This document shows, one piece after another, positions 44,413 to 55,107 of a stretch of DNA of 64,000 nt. The stretch covers positions 124,001-188,000 of the forward strand of contig WNYE01000016.1 of the NCBI GenBank assembly GCA_021396245.1. The letters run 5' to 3'. The DNA is from Sporothrix humicola (lineage: Eukaryota > Ascomycota > Sordariomycetes > Ophiostomatales > Ophiostomataceae). The notes beneath the pieces were generated by a model. It ran no database searches. It was not told the origin of the DNA and saw nothing but the letters and a program-made list of their open reading frames with translations. The stretch's first letter is position 1; every line of letters begins with the position of its first letter. Position numbers and translations under genes: made by a program.

Positions 44413-45619
44413 CTACTCATCCCGCCACGCATCGTGAGGTGCGATGCTCCCATACTGGCCAGTGTCCTGTTGTGTGCCCTGACCAGCCGAGCTAGACTCT
44501 CCATTCTGTCTCTCCCCGTCTTGACCATTCCCGTGGCCATCACCATTCACCTCTCCAGCGTGCTCATCCGCTGCATTCACCTCAGACACATATCCTGTTG
44601 GGCCTGCTTCGCCTTCATCACGATTGTCCTGAATACGACCGCCATCAAGGAGAGGCCGTACAACACCGTCGTCGCCTTCGTCACTCTCGATCGCTCCACC
44701 GACAAACGGCAGGAATAGCCGTGCCCACCCTCCTCTTTCTTGCCTTGTCTGCCTGTGATCTTGGTTCCGGTGCTGCCTCTGGGCACGATCGTTGACCCAC
44801 TGTGCCACCAGGTACAAAGCCAACTGCAGAACCAGAACACCGACCGATAGTCCGCCCTCGATACCCGCCGTTCTTTGTAAAGTGGCCGTCCACGGAGCAG
44901 CACACGACTGTGTCCGGCCAAACCGCTCAGCACACGCCACGCCCCGGCCCCCGCCCACGTCTTCCGCAAACGGCCACGCTCTATCGCGCACCGAGTTGAA
45001 GCCGCAGCAGTTGAAGGCGTCCTGGATCTTGCGTAGCGCATCGTCGTTCTTGCCCGCAAAGAGGTGCTGCCACGCACTGCTGACAACACACGATCGGACG
45101 GACGAAGGAGCCGCCGTGGCAAAGAAGAAGGTGGCCAAAATAACAGCCAGCAGGAACTGGACAATGTGTAGGCCCTGGAGGATGTTGGCTATGAGGAGTG
45201 GTCGGCGTCGGGCAATTGCGAGGGCACGGTTATGGTTCGGGTCGCCGTTTCCGTTGCTTTCGGTGGCAATCAGGGCGGCAGGCAGGGCAATCGTGTTGGC
45301 AAAACTCAGGACGGGGAGGGCGACGGCGAGGACGGTCAAGGCTGGCGAGAGAGGCAGTGAGAGGGATGTCGCGGACACATGTTCGTAGCTGGGCACGAAA
45401 CGGTCAGTGTTAGACGTCAAAAGGCATCGGCCGGGCCTGAGCTGCCAGCTTTGTAAAGACAACTTACATGGCGACGCCAAAGAAAAAAACGAGAAGCTGA
45501 ACGCAAGTAAGAATGTCAGTATTGGAAACACGCCCAAAGTGAAGTCTGTTCTTTAAGCAGCTTTTCGGCCAGGAGTAACCTACCAAAGGGTAGACGTAGA
45601 TCCAAGTCAAGCGCGCCAT
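44413..45619 (-). CDS. Tetraspanin-like membrane protein, three exons
   Basis: Exons, in transcript order: 45619-45584, 45496-45468 and 45388-44413. The introns of 87 and 79 nt have donors GTAGGT and GTAAGT and acceptors CAG; the joined protein is 346 residues. Exons 1 and 2 encode only 22 residues but supply the first membrane helix (WIYVYPLLLVFFFGVA). Helices 2 and 3 follow, then a large outer loop with the tetraspanin CCG motif at 149-151 and further cysteines (GVACAERFG, TQSCAAPW). Helix 4 (VLVLQLALYLVAQWV) and a long Gly/Asn/Glu-rich cytosolic tail end the protein. Tetraspanins organise membrane microdomains; in fungi Pls1 acts in appressoria and Tsp3 is less known. This resembles the fungal Tsp type rather than certainly Pls1. 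Confidence 0.85.
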
Positions 45620-46083
45620 GACGATGCTGTTCGTTCCGTGTTTCGATTTTGCCGAATGTGTCGACCGTGATAATGCTGTATCGTTTCTTGGCTCGGGCTG
45701 GGCTCTTTTGATACCCGTGATATGTTTGGCGAGTGTAGCCTTTGCCAGAAAATCGACAAAAGAGGAGAAAGGGCACAAATTACAAACAAGGAAGGAACGA
45801 GGGGCTGAAATTCACAGCTGTTCATCATCAACCCCTCCTTCCCTCCCACGAATAATCACGTGGTAAAAGGCAACAAACGGAAAGATCAGACGTAAATGAA
45901 AAACGGGAAGGTGCAGGTAGTGTAAATTAAGGGGTAGATAAATAATAATGAATTCAACAGTTACGGCTGATAGCGTGGCTAAAACTGCTTCGTTCAAAGG
46001 CTATTTATTCACTCCTTATTTCTTACTCGGTCGCACCGGCCTTTATAAACACTCATTGATCCCTATCCCCCGTTGCTACGTTG
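45620..46083. other. Intergenic: tetraspanin promoter and SIT gene 3' region
   Basis: Spacer between two tandem minus-strand genes; no further gene seen. Confidence 0.6.
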
Positions 46084-47959
46084 TTAGTCTGCCATCTGGA
46101 CCTTCTTCTCTGAGGGGCCTTCAGGGAGTTTGGTCAGCGCAGGCACAAAGGCTTCGTCGCCCTCGGCCTGCTTCTCGCTGGCCAAGATGTTGTCGGGCAA
46201 AAAGAGCGTCGAGACAATGTTGAGTGCCGCGATGGCCAGCGCACCGGTCAGGATGCGGCGCATGTTCTCGGACCAGGCCTTGATGGCCGCGGTGCGGACG
46301 GGCGTGCCCAGTGGGTAGTCGACAAGGGCGGTGGAGCCGTGCGCATAGATGGTGGCGGCAATTGTGCTGTTGCCGGCGACGGGGTCGACGTACTTGTGCA
46401 GCTCGGCCAGCAGGTTGGTCTGCAGCGCGCCAACAATCGCGGAGCCAATGGACCAGCCGACGGGGACGGCCGTGGAGACAAAGGCGGTGACGGTGGCGAG
46501 CCGGGCAAAGGGCACGGAAGCCTGGGCGGCGGCAAAGAGGTTGGCGGTTATGAAGCCGCCGCCGACGCCCATGATGATCTGGGGCACGACGACCTGGCCA
46601 ATGGACGAGCCGCCGACGCGGTAGCGGTACATGATGCCGAGGCCGAGCATGCGGATGCAGGCGCCGGCGGTGGTGAGCCACTTGTAGCGGCCGGCGCGGG
46701 CCGTAATCAGGCCGGCCACGATGCCAAAGACGGTCGTCGAGGCCGCCTGCGCGTACGTCAGGTAGGTGGCGTTGCCGGCGCTGAGGCCGAGCGTGATCTC
46801 GGACCACTGCAGCATGGGCACGCTGATGAACGCATAGGCGACCTCGTCGATAAAGTAGATGGCCGTCGGCACGAGCGCGTTGGGGTTGAAGAAGAAGGTG
46901 CGCAGCTGGATCAGCGGCCGCGGCACGCGCGTCTCGACCACCGGCCACAGCAGCAGCAGCACGCCTCCCGTGACGAACATGGCGATAATGTACGGCGTGT
47001 GGTAGCCGTCGGGGGCCCGGTCGGAGATGGTCAGCGGCAGCAGCACCAGCAGGAAGCCGCCATCAAAGCAGATGAGGCCCAGCGGGTCCATGTCCAGCAG
47101 CAGCTCGCGGCCGACCTGCAGCACCGACAGGCCGTGGTACTTGCCGCCCTGCACGCCGTGCGCCTTGCGCGTGCGCCATTGCATGTAGTACAGCACCACC
47201 ACAATGGGCGTCGTCGTGATGGGCAGCAGGATCGTCGCGATGCCGACGCCCCAGCGCCAGCGTGCGGGGATCATCAGGCCGGCAATCCGGGGCGCGCTGA
47301 CCAGGTTGACAAACGTCTCCATGTTGATCAAGTTCTCCACCAGTGCTCGGTAGCGAGGCGGGAACAGATCGGCAACTGTCAGATACTGCGCCATGCCCAG
47401 CGCGCACGAGCCAAACGAGTAGAACACGACACCCGCCAGCATCGAGTGGAAGCCGGTCGACGACGCGATGACAATGTTGGCCAGCACGGTCAAGACCATG
47501 CCGCCAAACCAGAGGGAAACGCGGCCAAAGATATCTGAGAGACGTGCCAGGGGCGCACGCGACGCCGCGATCAGGATGAACTCGAGTGTGATCAGCGTCG
47601 TGTACTGCACGATTTGGCCAAACTCGGCCAGCGCATTGTTGATGTACGTGAACAGCGTGCTGGAGTTGAGACCCTGCACGTACGCAGTCAGGAAGACGCT
47701 GTCGAGCATGTTAATGAAAACAGAGTGCGAAAAAAGGCTTGGTGGTTGGGTTTACTTACAACAACCAGAGAACGATGCTGAGCGCCTTGGGAAGCTCTTT
47801 CAGTTGCTTGTAGGTTTCCTGTGGCATGGGAGTTGGAACTTGCTCATGGCTCGTCCCAACGGCCTCAACACTTGCCCCGACATCCTTTTCATCCTTGTTC
47901 GTCGTTTTCATGGCGCTGTTGGGAGCCAGAGTCGGCTGTGCCTCGCCTGAGACAGACAT
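46084..47959 (-). CDS. Siderophore-iron transporter (MFS, SIT family), two exons
   Basis: Exons 47959-47760 and 47698-46084. The 61-nt intron has donor GTAAGT, branch ATTAAC and acceptor CAG; the joined protein is 604 residues. A polar tail of about 55 residues leads to LSIVLWLFVFLTAYVQGLNS across the junction, the conserved first helix of SIT permeases (the motif aYxygldg-type in Arn/Sit/Mir proteins). Fourteen helices in total are expected. Later blocks are FGRVSLWFGGMVL, a ratio-typical PRPLIQLRTFF loop and GGGFITANLF. The family imports ferric siderophores by proton symport at the plasma membrane. An ATCAGATAA element 433 bases upstream suggests control by an SreA-type GATA repressor. Confidence 0.9.
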
Positions 47960-48060
47960 TGTCGGGATGGCCTCGAATTTTCAGCTTTTCTTTCAGCGTT
48001 GTGCAGGTGAAAGAACTGAAGAACTGGAAAAGGACGAAGATCTATTGTGGGCAACCAAGC

Positions 48061-48066
48061 TATATA
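48061..48066 (-). promoter_or_regulatory. TATA element of the siderophore transporter gene
   Basis: TATATA (palindromic, in context TTGTATATAG on the minus strand), about 100 bases before the ATG at 47959. Confidence 0.35.
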
Positions 48067-48385
48067 CAAGAGGTTGGCCTGCTTGAGGGACATTGAACGG
48101 AACCCCCGTTCTCTTCCCTCTCTCCCACATCCTTCTCCCCGTCCTCGAATTTTTTCTTCTTTTTTTTTTGTTCATCCTATTTTTGCACGGTGTTATGAGG
48201 GGTTGCGTTGGACCATTCTAGATTCATTCCGTTCAGTGCGGTTTTTGTTCCGGTGCCGGTCTGTTACCGTCGGCCGACCTATCTGAGTGGCTCGCTTGCC
48301 CAAAATGTAACGATCGGTATCCTGTTGACGTGAAAACGTGAAAAAAAGGTCGCGGACTATGCCATGATTAGATCTTCGTGCCGCG

Positions 48386-48400
48386 TTATCAATCAGATAA
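48386..48400 (+). promoter_or_regulatory. SreA/SRE-type GATA site (ATCAGATAA with overlapping inverted GATAA)
   Basis: The 15-mer TTATCAATCAGATAA contains ATCAGATAA at 48392-48400, a perfect match to the ATCWGATAA element bound by the iron-responsive GATA repressors SreA, SRE and Urbs1. It also carries a second GATAA on the opposite strand. It lies 433 bases upstream of the siderophore-transporter start, the expected setting. A CCAAT box at 48424-48428 is nearby. Confidence 0.65.
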
Positions 48401-48423
48401 AAAGAGAAGGCCCCATAAAAAAT

Positions 48424-48428
48424 CCAAT
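48424..48428 (+). promoter_or_regulatory. CCAAT box near the GATA site
   Basis: CCAAT, 24 bases from the ATCAGATAA element. In other ascomycetes the CCAAT-binding complex recruits HapX to iron genes. A five-base match alone is weak; its position beside the GATA element is the only support. Confidence 0.3.
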
Positions 48429-49579
48429 CTTGAGAGGACGACGTAATATCGCCGTTAACGGCTTTGGGGTTGGTTCAGTGGGGGGTTGCCGTATTTTCCA
48501 GGGTCATTCCGGCACCCATGCGAAAGTCGGCAGACCACAAAGCTTGGGAAAAGCTTATTGGGGTTAAAGTAAAGACGAAAGAAAATGCTTGTCTGCTTGT
48601 TAGCTCTTACACTGTAGTATTTATTTGATAATGTTGAAAATGGTGAAAATAGGCCATTCATTCATCAAAGTCTGGCGACATGCGAGTCCCAACACGGATT
48701 ATTTCGGAGTGCTTTTTCGAGCATACGGTGCACACTGCTTCTGGTAATCCTTAGCAACGTCCAACTGGTTCGTTGTAGTTATTTAACTGTTGCTTGGCTT
48801 TCACATTCTCACCCGGGACCCTCACTGCCGATGCCGGCACTGGTACGAAAAAGTGCCGAGTAAAATAGCAGTGCCAAAAGGAGAAGAAAAAAAGTCTGAT
48901 AGTTGGGCTACTTCACTTGACATTAGAAAACCTCACAATCCATTCTCAGAGAAAAATAGCAGTGCCTTGCCCGACAACCAAGAGGTGATTTATGGGATGG
49001 TCCTGTCAATGTTGCAGATGTGGATCCAGCTAGCTTTTTACTCTTGATGGAAGGTCTCACCGGAGGACCATGGATCACGGTGTAGAAATTGGGGCCAACT
49101 TATGTAATGCCATCGATGAGACACCGTGACGCCTTCACGTGCCGGCTTTTGCAGGTCTTCTAGATTTACATTTATCTCATTTGTACGAACCACTTCTTAT
49201 GAACTGGCTTTTTATGGGGTCTCTCTTTTTTTTTTCTCTTGTGGTGTTTTATCTAAACATTCACGGCCTCCAGTTATTTTTAAAAGAACAAGCCCACAAT
49301 TTATCATACTGCGTACGACCAAGTAACAACTCAGTTCAACAGACGTAGGTTGATATATTGGCGAGGGGGCGACTCGACCGAGTGGACGTAAGGAACAAAG
49401 CCTATTGCTCTGTGTTGTTTGTGTACAAGATGAATATCAAGGGCCTTGAAGATTCGTCAATGGCTAGGTTTTCCAATGCGCTGTACGAAAATAATTATCA
49501 CGCAAAAACCGAATGAAGAAAACTAGTAACCGCTGATTTGAGTGTTACGGAGATACGGACAATGTCTATCACTAGTCTA

Positions 49580-52500
49580 TCACGTGTCACTTTTCGACTG
49601 ATTGTATATCGCCGAATCGAGCAATTTGTAAGACCAAGCCTCGATCCCACCGTCTACCATGGTAATGAAAATGCCCAAGCTTTTAGACACAGCCGGATCA
49701 CTGATTATCCATTTTGGGCACTTTGCTATAGTATAAGGTATCATTGTCACGGGGTCCCAGAACCCGATATATGTCCCGTCGAAGTGAGCCAAAAACAACT
49801 CGGTGCTCGGAGTTAGATCTGGTGGATATACGTGTTTCTGAAGCAAATTTGTTAGCAAATATAAACCTTATGTGTGCTGAAATCAAGAAATACACCCCAA
49901 ACCTTATAAATACTCAGAGTCCGGCTATTTGAGTGTGCATCGGCTATGTTATCCGGGGATACATCCCAGACTCTTAATTGGCCGTTGGAAAACACATAAT
50001 AAATCGAGTTACCGTCTTGTGAGAATTCGAGCCTCTCACCCAAAAAAGGTGGGGCATTGAGGACACATAGAATGGTACTGCACTCGGAGTTCCATAAGTA
50101 AACCATCCCGCTTAGAGCCACGAGGATTCGACTGGAGTCTGGGCTAACTGCAATACGATGTATATATGTCTCGCAATTTTTCGTCTTGGCCAGTGTGTTG
50201 GATTTCACGTCAAATATGTGCAGCGTTTTTCCCGCCGTGGCGACGAAAAATGAGCCATCTGGAGCATAGGTCGTAAGACTCCATTCACGATTGGTGACAG
50301 TGAAGTCCGCAACAATCCCATTTGAAGTGGCTTCCCAAACCTGGCTTGTTAGTTCTTGCCGTGTTATAAAAACACATAAAACAACATATAAGCCCCCGGA
50401 ATTAAGTCTGGTCTATACCTTTAGGAAGCCACCGTATCCACATGCGACAAGTTTAGACCCGTGAGGCTCAAAACTAACTGATCTGATCCAAGTTTGTACG
50501 CTGGTCTTTCGAAGCAACAATGCGGCATAAAATACGTTGACAATAACATTGTCTAACATATTATACACATAAACTTTGCCATCCTCGGTACCAAAGGCAA
50601 GGAAGATACCATCAGGTGCAATGTCCATGCATGTGCAGCTGTCGGGAACTGGCAAAGTGCCCAAGTACTCCACGTCCACATGTTTTGGACTTTGGGAATT
50701 TTGTATAAGAGACAGGCGTTCACTTGACTCCGCCGAATCATCCCACGGACGTGGAGAATCGATGGCCTTTTTCAAGCAGTATCTGGTTTCAAAGTCGTCT
50801 CCAAAAACCAATGTTCTTGAAGTTTTCGTGACGTTTTGTATCTTTACCAGTGACTGGTTTGAAGGCTGCGTTGCTGGTGTATCTGGCAAGGCATCGTTTG
50901 CCGGCTGCGGAACGACCCGAGTTGCAAATCCCCGCAACCGAGGTGGAACCAGTATGCTGTCGTCTGAGTGATACCTCTTGTTGTGCGCGAGCAGCTGCTG
51001 AGGGCTTTGAAAACCAAGGGTTCCGGCTTTGCAATTTGGATTATCACAGAAAAGCCGCTTGAGATGAAGTTGTTCGTGGTTGTCGCGGAAGGCTTTTGTT
51101 TTAAACCCGCTTGGTGCGTTGGAGCAAGGGACAAAGCGGCATCGAAAAGCAAGTGAGGCATACTGGGTTCGGAAAAGCACCAAATCATCTTGAGAGATGC
51201 CAATCAAGCTGTGACAAGTCAATAGCTTAGTTACTGACTCGCCAAACGCCGACATCATCTTTTTTAGCAGGCTGGGGTCGTTGTCTGCGACAAATTTGTC
51301 GAACTCTACTTTTTGTCAATCGGTGCCATCGGGATCTGGGGATACATAAATGTAGACTTACTTGCACCACTCTCGGCGTTCATCGATTTGCACCGTTCCA
51401 AGAACGCGAAAACTGTTGCACACAGTTGACTAATCGGGAGATGGGATATGATCTCGAAAGGACCATTGACAAGAGCATCGTCGGGCTGTTCAACAGTTAC
51501 CTCCCTGCCCAGTCTGTCTGTCAAGCTAGTATGCGACGAGAAAAAGCTGTTCATGACTTGGGCTAGATCCGAGTGTGCTCCAATGCCCACTGTTGACGCA
51601 TGGCTGAGAATATGGTCCAGCCAGAATTCCGCAGCGTAGGGTAGTAACGAGTGGCATCCGACTACGACACGAGTGAGTCTTTCATCCGCTGTCACATCTG
51701 GGTCGATGAGTGCCAAGCTCTCGTTGAGCACTGATACACAAGAGAAGGCTAGTGCACCATGCCGGGCACTAAGTTCTGTGGCGAACTTTACAGTGAAGTG
51801 TCTAGATGCGTTCTTTTGTCAGTGATGGGCTTTCCAAGCATCATTTATCAGATGGGATGTGATACATACTCCCGTGCGGTGAAGTGTATGAGGGCAATTG
51901 TGCCATCCGGAGTTTCCTCCACGAGGGGCTTGCACTTGTCCACAGCAGTGTCGTCGAGTTTATTCCATCGGTCGAGGACGGGACTCTCAGGTGTGACTGC
52001 CACACCGTGAAGAATTTCAGCTCGCTTGAGTGGCCGTTTTGCCAGAGTTATCCAGATGAGCATACTTTTGATTTTCTCCGCTCGGTCGTCCATCTGCACA
52101 TGTGTCGAATACCTTCCGTACGTGCTTCGCTGTTGCTTATTTCCCGTATCGTGGCAAATGCTGTCGAATATCTGATCGTAGAGCTCAGAAAGCGTTTGGG
52201 GCATTTTCGTGATGGCCCAGTGGAGCTCAGCTATGCTGTCCACTTCAGACACCATGTCAAGAACGAGTCTCGCCCACAAAAACATGCCTACAAAACAATA
52301 ATGTTAGCTTTTGTTAACAAGATACCGTATCATCAAAGATATGAGTACGACGTACCGTCTGACTTTTCGACAATCACTTGGGTAAGTTCATCGGTCGTGT
52401 TGATGCCAGAGCTCAGTGACGGTTTGCTGGCGATGAGATCCTCGATTCTGGTCTTGGCAAAGGCCTTGATCGTCTGGCTGACAAACTTGCTCTCCTTGGA

Positions 52501-54298
52501 AAGCGCAATTTGTGCGAGATGCTTGGCCTTTCTGGCAAGAACACTGGAAATCTCTGTGGTATCGCGACTACAGATGAGCAGCTTGCAGTTAGACTCCAAG
52601 TCAGTCGAAACAAGCTGGACGAGACTCTCAATAATCTGTCTGTGTTCTGAGGGATTGCACTCGTCGAGACCGTCGATGGCAATGCGACATGGTGATGCAC
52701 CTTGCAAAAGCCCCGGCGTTCCCATGGAGCCCGTCAACAAGGCGCGCAGGTTTCTCAGGGTTGGCTTCCCATATTTCTCAATGATGCTGTTGTAGACAAA
52801 GGCGGTCAAATCTGGGCTCGCATCGACGAGCTGCATGATTACTGTGCGAAGAATTGTTGACTCCGTATCTTGCTTGTAGTAATTGCAAAACAGCGCAATC
52901 ACTGTGATATCAGGATCTTGTATGGACTCCACGAGGCTGGCGCACAAGGTGGTTTTCCCTAAAACACAGGCGAGGGTTAGAAAATTGCCAATATATATTT
53001 GTTTTTCCAAGTTTTATTCTGACTGAGGAGAAGAAAAGGTGACGGTGCGCAGAAATCAGAATGTGAATATGAAATGTGTTTCCAGATAAAAATATACCAT
53101 CGGGACATGGAAAACATGACAAGTAAAACCAAGGGGACATAAATATGATGATAAAAGAATCCATGAAAATAATTCAGACACATACCTGCTCCGGCCTTTC
53201 CGTACAGCCATACGACTGGGGCTGTGGCATCTACCTTCCTCCATGACTTGATTGTCTTGTGGTTGATAAACCAGTCGCAGCTGTCAAGATCACAGTCTCG
53301 CAGGATCTGTTCGCGTTCGTCCACCGGAGAAGTGGTCTTGTCGAGTTCGAGCCATGTGAAGACGGTCGTTCTCTGTAGAAGACGCATTTTCTTCTCCTTC
53401 TCTAGGACGTGGTCCATCTGTCTGTCTCTCCACTGCTTGGCCTCGATGATGTCAATTGTCAGGGCTTCTTGATCGATCAAGCCTTGATGACGGGCCAAAC
53501 TTGACAGAATCGAGTCGAACCGAATCTCGAACCTCGCCCACAATGTCTTGAAAAATATCCTCCACCCTGGTCAAAAATTAATGCAAGAACGTGAAGTGTG
53601 AAAATAATAACCTCGCCGAAATCGACTGACCTTTCTGCTGCAACAGCTTGTAGGCCTGTGTGTTGAACTCGAGAACATCGGCATAGTAGAGTGCCATCTT
53701 GGTCAATAATGCTGGGTTATTCTTGAACGTATTGGCATATCGGTCGAGGCGTGGTAGAGTATCGGCAATCTTGCCGTAAGCGTCGATGAGCTTGTCGAAA
53801 GCAAGCTTGTGATCAGATGTTATCTTTAGATGTTAGAAAGTATGCTCTTGAAAATCATATAAAATTGAAAAAAAAAAGGCATGATACACACCTGAAGTAT
53901 CAGTTTGACGGGTGCCTGTTCAACTATTAGCATATTATCTCGTCCATATTCCACTCGACCGTTTCCTGCCCTCAAAATAGGATACTGAAGATGCACATTG
54001 TAAAACGTACCCACGCGACTGGCAAGTAGTCCACGCCATTGCTGAGGGTATCGATGATGTCGGAGTACTTTTTGAGGCCCTGTACGAGATTGTAGAGCAT
54101 CCGAAAATTCTTTCGGTCGCGCCTCTGCTGGACCTTTTGCTCAACCATCAAAATGGCGTCCACAACTTCTTGCATTGTGGTCTTGTTGATTTCGTCCCTG
54201 TCTTTGGCGGAGACGGCATCCCGAAATTGCTCGATTGAATCGTTAATCAATCGGCAAGCACTATCGAGAGCGCTGGGGTTTGAGGCCTGGTTTGCCAT
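49580..54298 (-). CDS. STAND/NLR protein: N-terminal fungal STAND domain, NACHT NTPase, two C2H2-type fingers, WD40-like propeller
   Basis: Ten exons: 54298-54011, 53915-53892, 53823-53631, 53566-53186, 52958-52356, 52287-51870, 51801-51362, 51308-50419, 50340-49894, 49837-49580. All frames join, giving 1313 residues. The N-terminal about 280 residues, with AWAPVKLILQ, resemble the helical domain (DUF7708-like) that precedes NACHT in fungal STAND proteins. Walker A GKAGAGKT is at 291-298 and is split by an intron after its last Gly; Walker B IAIDGLDEC is at about 388-396. FLWARL and a winged-helix-like part follow. Two CxxxxC..HxxxxH fingers lie at about 839-864 and 870-896. The C-terminus has WD40-like blades from about 960. 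Such proteins sense non-self or mediate heterokaryon incompatibility; the ligand is unknown. The last intron's donor (GTATTT) is the least certain junction. Confidence 0.85.
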
Positions 54299-55107
54299 GA
54301 TTAGGATCTAGACAGTACCATGAAGGCAATAAAGCATTTGTTAAGAGGGACTTGATGATATTCGTGGTGAATCAAATCATGTTGTGTGTTTTGAAAGGGA
54401 AATCAAACCCATGGAGAATAAGAAAGAAAAAAAAAAGGTTGTTGAGAGATAAGTTCAGTTGGGAAAGTCATATTTTGGGGAGAACGCCATTGAATTTAAT
54501 GCCTCGACCTTTTCGGAGGAAAAAAAGGACTGTCGCCTTGAAATCCAGAATGCAACACCCAACACACTCATGTGGAGAACCAGCTAAGGAAATGTGCAGT
54601 TTGCGGGGTTGCAACAAAAAAAAACATCGTCGAAGCGCCCAATAGAACACACGGTGCACCCTCGTTTCCGCCCTGGACAGCTCTTTTTTGTCTTCAAAAG
54701 ATGCCCAAACTGTGTGTGGCTTGGGCGTGATGCACATGTGTGTGCCAAAATGTGCAGTTTTCCAACATCATGATTCGTTGATATCATGAGGTCTTCTCAC
54801 ATACTCCGTACTCCTTACAGCAGACTGCATTCGCCCTGCCCCCTTTTCTCAATTCTGAAGACGATTAGGCAGACTGCTAGGTTGTCTCGGCGGGCGTGAG
54901 GCTCTCAAATCCCTCGTGACTCCATGTACCTTGTACCATGCAGGCTATGCGTCTATTTTTGTTGAAATTTTGTGATTCTTTACCGCCTTCTCTCTCTTTC
55001 TCCTGTATTTCCGAGCTGTTAATCAACATAGAAAACTCGGGAAAAAAGATACAACACGGAGCATATTTCAACGACTCAATGCAGACGATATCCAAACTGA
55101 ATACAGA
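54299..55107. promoter_or_regulatory. Divergent intergenic region between NLR and SNF2 genes
   Basis: 809 bases that must contain both promoters. No TATA box of good quality is seen on either side. TACTCCGTA occurs at 54802-54810. Poly-A patches lie near 54428. No coding frame is supported. Confidence 0.5.

Larger units (their letters stand above)
47960..49579. other. Intergenic: SIT promoter and 3' region of the NLR gene
   Basis: About 1.6 kb with no supported gene. It contains the SIT gene's TATA element, the GATA and CCAAT elements listed separately, and a short stretch near 49364-49390 that resembles the 5' half of a class II tRNA but lacks the rest. Confidence 0.6.

Noticed and set aside
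44792..45388. 198-codon plus-strand frame opposite the tetraspanin gene
   Set aside because: The minus strand has four helices, the CCG motif and matching splice sites; the plus frame is a shadow.
46339..47538. 399-codon frame antisense to the siderophore transporter
   Set aside because: Same GC3 effect; Arg/Gly/Ala/His-biased translation with no domain.
49364..49400. tRNA-Leu/Ser-like 5' half (GGCGACTCGACCGAGTGG)
   Set aside because: No matching acceptor stem, anticodon arm or T-loop follows, so it is at best a degenerate fragment.
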